DNA from: Alitta virens
Taxonomy: Eukaryota; Annelida; Polychaeta; Phyllodocida; Nereididae
Length of the DNA: 64,000 nt
NCBI GenBank assembly: GCA_932294295.1
Contig: OW028584.1
Location: 12,454,438-12,518,437 of the forward strand
Reading direction: 5' to 3'
A program made the translations under genes and the position numbers. This document shows, in pieces, positions 57,181 through 64,000 of this stretch (the stretch's first letter is position 1; every line of letters starts with the position of its first letter). A model generated the notes under the pieces. The model made no database searches, was not told the origin of the DNA, and worked only from the letters and a program-made list of their open reading frames with translations.

Positions 57181-57818
57181 TAGAAATAAATTTACATATA
57201 ATGCCCTGTTGTTACAAACCTAACAAAAATAGGGAAGTGTTTCGCGTTAGGTCAGCCTTTAAACTAATTGTGAATTCATTTGCCTTCCGCTAGAATAATT
57301 GGTTTATATTTTTAATATGGGTTATGAACGCCCAAGCTGTCTGATGCTGCTTCCTTTAATTATAACTTTTTTTAGGAGTGTATAGAAATTCGTGTCAAAA
57401 AATCCAAAATATTATTTTACTTACTTTGTCTTAAGTTCTATTATAGCCTAAAATACAGTTTGGAACCACGAAAATGAATATAACATGCACCACGATTTGA
57501 TTAGTCTAACAGAAATGGTTAAACAGCCCCAAGGCATGAAATAACCACCGGTTAATTCCAAATACTGACATGTCATCATGCCAGAATGAATTTAATTCTG
57601 CAATTGTAGAGACAGTAGCATATGGCTGATTTAATTTTCAGCTTTTCATTACTGTTATACAATATGAATATGGTCACAAAAAGTAGAATTTGTGCTGAAT
57701 ACTTTTCTACAATAAATCCTGATATTATAAGTGTAATAACTAATATAAATTTACATCAATAATGATTTTATGGTTTTATATCTATTTTCTATGTGATTTA
57801 TATATGTACTTATACTTC

Positions 57819-57850
<32 letters not shown>

Positions 57851-58687
57851 ATTATTTCATTGTAATGGGCCAATTGAAAAACAATTTTACTGATGGCGCT
57901 ACCCATTTGAATAATATATTTTAATTAATAAATAAATAGATAACTTGTTATTTCGAATGGTTGGATTTGGTCAGATATCAAAAAAAATAACAGGAGTTGT
58001 GTAGCATAAATTATCAAATCAAATAGGTCTTATTAATTTTCTTCAAATTTTACCAAATATTTCATAGTGTAATACAAATAACACCTCTAGTATGACTAAT
58101 ATGGATATCTTTTATGTGCGACTAATAAATATGCTATGAAAGACTTTATTTTTTTTTGCTCTAGGCCCCTAAGACAATCAGTTATCTCCAGTGTACAATA
58201 AAGGAATAACTAGTTCTATAAGCTGTTTTTTTTTCCAGATTCAATTCATACCAAATATTCACACCAGTTGCACTAATTCAGCATGCAAATAAACGGGATA
58301 GTTATTAGATAAAGTACGTACCATTTAACCGTTTGTGTAATGTAATTTTAACATTGCAATCGTGAATAAACTGCAGAGCTCTGCGGTTTTGGAGAAAAAA
58401 AAAACATTTTATGAACATACGAGTGTCAAAACTAATTAAAAAGCCCTGTTTTAACAATCTCTCAGGATTATGATTATCGGATATTCGTACAATTTGTAGA
58501 CAGATTTATCATTTGCAACGCGGTAGGCTCAGCATGAATGTATATATGCCATTTTTCATTGGTTAACAAGAATCAACTGTGTTTCATCTATAACGTTCTT
58601 GCTGCCTCCTCTCAGGTCCGCGCCCGATCATTTGTAACCAATCAGAAACCTCTGATTGAGTGTTATTAGCAGTCTTTAAATGACTCA
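57181..58687. other. intergenic, nothing recognised
   Basis: Very A+T-rich, with a (TA)n run near 57833. No gene found. Confidence 0.4.
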
Positions 58688-58960
58688 ATGCTACTGGGTC
58701 TGAAGCTTAGTCAGCTTATACGACCAGCTGGCAGAGGCAGACGTAATGATGAGATGGTAGGGATTGGAGTCCACATTATTTGACACACATTTACCCTCAT
58801 AGGTGGGGAAGCCTCTACATAGCCCAACAGGTGCTGATGAGGTGTTAAACACACACCCCATGGGTGGGGTCTTTTACTTGCCTCAGCATAGACACCGATT
58901 GCAAGGCACGTCCAATTTAACATCTGATGCGATCGACATCTAGCTGGGATGTAGCTCATG
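58688..58960 (+). repeat. dispersed repeat family B, long copy with internal duplication
   Basis: ctactgggtctgaagcttag, ccagctggcagaggcagacg, gatgagatggtagggattgg and, after a second ccccatgggtggggtctttt, cctcagcatagacaccg. Confidence 0.75.
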
Positions 58961-59843
58961 AAGAGTGCCCAGGCATGGAATTGGCGGATGCCTTTAAAAA
59001 AATGAAGATAATGTATTTTTTTTTTCTAATCGAGGTACCGTCAGCGCCTAGTCAATGAAAAAGATGAATTCTAAAATCAGTCGTTTTAGACACGGCTAAA
59101 AGTACTAAGATTTCAGTATTGAAAAAAAAAAAGACTCCAAATAAAATTTTGATAACAGTAGTAATGTTCCTCCATGCCAGTTGCCACAGAATATAATTTG
59201 AAATAAGATGCATTTCCACTCATTAAATGATATTGCCTAATTGGTAACGTGGATCTTTCCGTTGCAGGTGAACAGGAGGATTTACTACTTTGTCTGCGAA
59301 CTGCGAACATGCGTAATGACCATAATATTTATACAAAATATTGAATTATTATATGCTGGATCGGACTAAAACAGTGTAAACCTGTGTACAAAATATGACA
59401 TTGAAAAATAATCTATGCAATAAAAAAAAATAAAAAATAAATCCACATCTTAAAAAAGACATATATTTTACATCTGCACACAAAACTGTTTGTAAAAAAT
59501 GCTTATACTAATATGAGAACTTTATTTAAATTTGATAATACCTTGAGAAAGACATGGTAATTTTTAGTAGATTGTGATCCAAAAAGCTGTGGATGTGTTT
59601 GAGTGGGCACTGCTGCCCACCCACACTTCTGGCAAAATGGCTAGATGGCTTCAACTGGCTAACTAAAATTATGTAATATATGCGCATAAATTAAATAGCT
59701 TTGCCCTTTGAATACGCCACTAGCACGCCGCATGTACGTTTTGACGTGCCAGATCAAAGGGCCAGAACGTTGAAGGGACTGGCTCTAAATAAAGGCAACA
59801 CTATCGGCCAAAACTGTGAAAGAGAAATCGTGCACAAGTCGCC

Positions 59844-59901
59844 ATGAAAAGTCGTGTTTCATTAACCAGCCTGCCAGCCAGTCAACTCACCATGAAATTT
59901 G
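59844..59901 (+). CDS. possible first coding exon of an unknown gene
   Basis: ATG opens MKSRVSLTSLPASQLTMKF, followed by a strong donor ttg/gtaagtaa. A TAAATAAAG box lies about 55 bp upstream (near 59789). No downstream exon could be recognised before 64000, so this may be a real first exon of a gene continuing beyond the window, or a chance match. Confidence 0.25.
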
Positions 59902-61453
59902 GTAAGTAAACATGTTTTTGGTATACAACCAGTTTTGTGTGTAGATATATAGATTCATCTAGGTACTTTCAAGAACTATAAATCCGATCTAAAGTAATTA
60001 GGCCTATTGGTAATTTGTTTATCATACGAAAAAATGTATTTTACCAGAGTCAATTATTTTGAAAATATAGTGTTCTTTTGCAGTGCAGCAATGCTCTTAA
60101 AACAATATTTACAAGAATAAAAATGGTAAAAAATTACACGTAATAATAAAAGCTTATTATATAGTGTACATGTGTATATATAAAAATCATTGATATATAG
60201 ATTGGTTTACATTTAACTTTAAAAAAAAGCAAATTTTTGCGAGATATTGAGATATTTAATATGACTAGAGAGCGTGTTTCAAGGTTAAGCATTTTTACAC
60301 TCAAATCTTAATCACGAGGGGGGGGGGCTTTTTTTCGTTGATTGTGTCTTGTACTCAGTGTCTGTGGTGAGGCAAGTAAAAACACCCCACTCATGGGTTA
60401 AGCCTATACTATTTACCTATGTAACAGGGGGTGCGATCATAGCCTTAGCTGGTCATATAAGTTTGAAAATAAGTTGCAATAGAATACCGTGTCATGAAAA
60501 AATTAAAAGAAAGAAAGATAAAAAATAAATGAAATTTTTTTTTTTAAATTACCCCAAGGGGAGAAGTGGTTTTATATGAATTTATCAAACATTTTTTGAT
60601 TTGAGTAAAAAAATATGTAATTGTCAAAAGAAATGCATGAAAAGATGTATTAAGGTATAATAAACAGTTGCAACGCGAAATTAATCATAGCCTAAATTAT
60701 ATATTTAGAGATATATGATTAATTTCGTCCATGATACATACAGTATATGTAGTGTACACAATAAAATCAGTGTATTTATTAATTTATTAAACATATGTAT
60801 TTATTTATTTATTAAACATATTTACACAGGGTGTAATAAGAAGAAAAGTTTTTCGTGTAAGCCCTGTAAAATCATTATAACTAGATAGCTAAAACAGTTA
60901 TTATCTTGTGTGATTTGTGTTTTGAAATGCAAGTCTTTAGATGGGCAAATTGGCTGATATTGCAGTTTAGAAGTTAATTTAAAAGGATTTCAATTTTCTA
61001 AATGTCCTTTAATTAGTATTAGACAGATTCTATCTGAGCTCCACAAGTTTGACCCAAGTATCCTCTTTCTAGATTTGCATATTGTTTGCTGATTTATAAA
61101 ATTTAAAGTTTGCTTCCATGATTTGATGGGTGTGCCACTCTAATTAAACATTTTGATGATGTGAGCAAGTACAGAAATACTTTTAAGTTCATTTAAAGAA
61201 TAAAACAATATAGCATTTAGCAATTGAGCATTTAAATTCCCTTAAGACTTAAGAACAGCACATTTAAGGAGCTTTTTGACTTTAATTCTTAAATCAAATG
61301 ATCTAAGTTTATGGTCAACTTGATTTGCCCCAAATCTGAAAAATAATAGAACAGAATGGAATATAATATAATATAATAGGCTTAATGGCAATAGCATTGC
61401 TTTGAAATGTTTGTAAAATCAATTATACAATCTATTTTGCCACCTCAATGACT
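59902..61453. other. no gene seen; one family B fragment
   Basis: A+T-rich. An inverted family B fragment at 60345-60435 (gtactcagtgtctgtggtga, cccactcatgggtt) and a G8 run at 60318 are the only landmarks. Confidence 0.4.
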
Positions 61454-61595
61454 ACATGGCCAAATGTGCTACGTGCGTTTTCCATGCGTTTGGATAAACG
61501 CATGGTTTTCACCTTATTTTAGTGAGGCAAAAACCATGCGTTTTCCATGCGTTTCATCCTTCTCATGGAAAACGCACGTGGCAAATTTAGCCATG
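61454..61595. mobile_element. MITE family F, copy 2
   Basis: catggccaaatgtgctacgt and the complementary cacgtggcaaatttagccatg ends surround gcgttttccatgcgtttgg / ccatgcgtttcatcc. TA lies at both ends (cta/catgg and ccatg/taa), consistent with a TA duplication. Confidence 0.78.
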
Positions 61596-61689
61596 TAATT
61601 TCCTGACTGAAGCAAATTTTCATTTTATCAGTTTCTCGAATCAAATCCTTTTTTTTTTTTTATCGCAATGACATTTCCTAATCCCAGAG

Positions 61690-61790
61690 GTCTGCATGAG
61701 CTTCATTTCCGCTGATAGCGGTGGTACCTCGTACTCGGTGTCTATGCTGAGGCAAGTAAAGATCCCACCGATGGGGTAAATCTGTGAAAA
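61690..61790 (-). repeat. dispersed repeat family B, inverted fragment
   Basis: ctgatagcggtggtacctcg, gtgtctatgctgaggcaag and ccgatggggtaaat are reverse complements of family B modules. Confidence 0.65.
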
Positions 61791-62225
61791 TTTATTATGC
61801 AGTTGGACTACAAAATTAATCTCAATCGTTACGAATTCTTGAAATCAACTTCAGTTAGTAATTGTCAAAAGACATTAATATCTCATTACATGAATAGCCC
61901 AGGAATATATTAAATTTTGGAGAAAAAACTAAAACAATAAAAACCTAAATTGGTGAGTTTCGATCGTTTAGTGGGCTTGTGCATTTTACATTGTTCTAAA
62001 AAAATAAACAATTTACAATATAGATTTCCTATTTTGATATTCATCCAGGAAATCCTTATTTAAGGCTACGACCTGTACGGCCACTTTGTAATTAAGACTG
62101 TTCTCCTGGGAGTTGAGAAAGACTCATACTTGCTCCGCTGGTGGGTTCACTTAAATCATAAAGCTGAAGTGGGCTAACAAGCTGCATTGGTGCCTTAACA
62201 CAGCTATTTCGCTTTTAAGGCTTAA

Positions 62226-62837
62226 GGGCCCTTCACACATAGCCGGATCCGACGCCGGATTGTCCAGGAGTATAACTCCGGCAAACTCCGGTAATAGCGT
62301 GTAGACCTCGTGTTTATTTCCGGCATTGTCCGTCATTGTCCAGGGCGATCCGGGACCACCTTGGGATTCCGGGAAAAAAATTAAACATGTTCAATTTTTC
62401 ATGCCGGAGGTCCCGGAGTATTTAATCCTTGTTGATCCGTGTAGACTCCCAGTAGACTCCGCCGATCTCCGGGAATCTCCGTATTGACTCCGGCATATCT
62501 CCGGCTACGTCCGGCGTCAACCGGGCATGAATATTTTGCCGCCATTAACGCCTGAGAGTACAAGGACCAACACGGTTCCACACAAATGAACACGGTGTAA
62601 AGACCGGTTATATCCATGAAGGCACCGTGTAAAATCCGATTCACTCCGCACTCTTCCGGGACAGTCGTGTTAACTCCATGTTGCTCCTTGTTGCCACCGT
62701 ATTGCCCTCGTGTACACACCGCCAAACATTTATTTTTGTTGACATTTTCAGCTCTTTGATCCCGGAACTCCCCGGAGTGAAAGAAATTTTACTCCGGGAT
62801 ACATCGTCGTCTGATCTGGCTATGTGTGAAGGGGGCT
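62226..62837. mobile_element. TTAA-type foldback element, family A3, copy 1
   Basis: Begins TTAA/gggcccttcacacatagccg and ends ctggctatgtgtgaaggggg. Terminal arms pair, and the interior is a dense mix of ctccgg / gtgtagac / ccgtgt words. The right flank is ctctag, so TTAA is kept only on the left. It is ~75-80% similar by eye to copy 2. Confidence 0.8.
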
Positions 62838-62994
62838 CTAGAGATAAACATGCGGTGCCATATTATGGTTAGGTTTTTCTTGTGGGAGCTATCAATAGAA
62901 GACTTGCACATCTTTGCACGTTCCTGAAACCCCTGTTGTTAAGCATAATAATTTCACTTTACAAAATTACTAAAAATAATTGAATAGTTGTTAA

Positions 62995-63553
62995 GGGCCC
63001 TTCACACTTAGCCAGATCAGACGCTGGATTGTCCAGGAGTATAGCACCGGCAAACTCCGGTAATAGCGTGTAGACCTCGTGTTTATTTCCGGCATTGTCC
63101 GTCATTGTCCGGGGCGATCCGGAACCACCTTGGGACTCCGTGGAAAAAAAATTAAACATATTCAATTTTTCATGCCATAGGTCCAGGAGTATTTAATCCG
63201 TGTTGATCCGTGTAGACTCCCAGTAGGAATCTCCGTATTGACTCCGGCATACTTCGTGGTATCTCCGGCTACGTCCGGAGAGTACAAGGACCAACACGGT
63301 TCCACACAAATAAACACGGTGTAAAGACCGGTTATATCCTTGAAGGCACTGTGTAAAATCCGGTTCACTCCGCACTCTTCTGGGACAGTCGTGTTACCTC
63401 CTTGTTGAGACCGTATTGACATCGTGTACACATCGCCAAACATTTCTTTTTTGTTGACATTTAACAGCTCTTTGATCCCGGAACCCCCCGGAGTGAATAA
63501 CATTTTACTCCGGGACACTCCGGCGTCTGATCCGGCTATGTGTGAAGGGGCCT
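62995..63553. mobile_element. TTAA-type foldback element, family A3, copy 2
   Basis: Flanked by TTAA at 62991-62994 and 63554-63557. Left end gggcccttcacacttagcc; right end ggctatgtgtgaaggggcct. It has the same interior as copy 1, 160 bp upstream and in the same orientation. It is non-coding. TTAA duplications are known for piggyBac and Kolobok transposons; the superfamily is not resolved. Confidence 0.82.
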
Positions 63554-63557
63554 TTAA

Positions 63558-64000
63558 ACATTAAGAGGTATAGCCTGTAAAAACAAGTTATCTCATATTG
63601 ACGATATTAGGACACCAGTGTCCTGTTATTGTCCCCCTTGTTTTTATGCACGTCTTAAAAGTTGTTAAAACGAATGATTTCTCCATGGTAACCAGATTCT
63701 GATGTAAAATAGATGAAATAAATTCTCAAAAGGCAGCCACTTTTTGTCAATTTTGAAGCCAGCTTAGCAAAAATTTCAAGCTTCAAACGTGCAAGTTATT
63801 ATAACCAAAGTTATTTTTATGCACTCTATGTTTCTCGGCATATTTTGCACAGACATTTTGCATATAAATTCTGTTTGTCGTTAAATAACCATTTTGAAAT
63901 TTCAAAAATATTAATCTGAAGTCTTAAAATGCTTGCTGGTGCTTTAGTTATGCAACTGCTCAGCAGATGGAACGAGGGTGCTTTAATTGCAACTGACCAT
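63558..64000. other. window end, nothing recognised
   Basis: No gene or repeat recognised. Confidence 0.4.

Noticed and set aside
62399..63518. - strand frames of 108 and 118 codons that resemble each other
   Set aside because: The resemblance comes from two copies of the same non-coding foldback element.

Overview
This is a window from an animal nuclear genome. It is A+T-rich, has GT-AG introns, and is dense in interspersed repeats. It carries non-LTR retrotransposon (LINE) fragments, a BEL/Pao-type LTR-element remnant, a young tRNA-derived SINE family and many foldback/MITE-like elements. Together with a C-type lectin/PAN gene and a divergent class A GPCR, this suggests a marine invertebrate. 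The phylum cannot be fixed from the sequence.

Two intact multi-exon genes were reconstructed by hand on the + strand; all splice phases close and both end in a stop. Gene 1 (6817-19520, six exons, 377 codons) encodes a secreted protein: signal peptide, C-type lectin domain 1 (QPD motif), C-type lectin domain 2 (WIGL motif), PAN/apple-like domain. Gene 2 (27487-49002, five exons, 360 codons) encodes a seven-transmembrane receptor. Its third exon is only 23 nt and its first intron is about 16.9 kb.

Layout. 1-6.8 kb: no gene, SINEs, a 95-bp tandem repeat and foldbacks. 6.8-19.5 kb: the lectin gene; intron 1 holds a TTAA-type foldback and a 52-bp array that repeats the exon 2 acceptor, and intron 4 holds an antisense LINE. 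19.6-20.5 kb: a 17-bp minisatellite. 20.6-25.9 kb: three LINE fragments on the - strand, with a near-identical partial copy of lectin exon 5 between two of them. 26.1-27.3 kb: SINE, TTAA-type foldback, microsatellite. 27.5-49 kb: the GPCR gene; intron 1 contains a 4.9-kb array of 51-bp units, a decayed gene fragment, several SINEs and a LINE 3' end. 49-54 kb: a TTAA-type foldback, a BEL/Pao pol remnant and tRNA-like segments. 54.0-55.9 kb: a ~1.9-kb inverted repeat whose arms carry 21-bp satellites, like Drosophila FB elements. 56-64 kb: dispersed repeats, microsatellites, a possible first exon near 59.84 kb, and two tandem foldbacks at 62.2-63.55 kb.

The most notable points are how mobile DNA has reshaped splice sites and exons of the lectin gene (a SINE that duplicated the exon 4 acceptor, an array of ghost exon 2 acceptors, a copied exon 5 fragment), the FB-like element, and the 51-bp array with a 408-bp higher-order repeat. 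No CRISPR, operon or prokaryotic features are present, and no intact tRNA or rRNA gene was seen.
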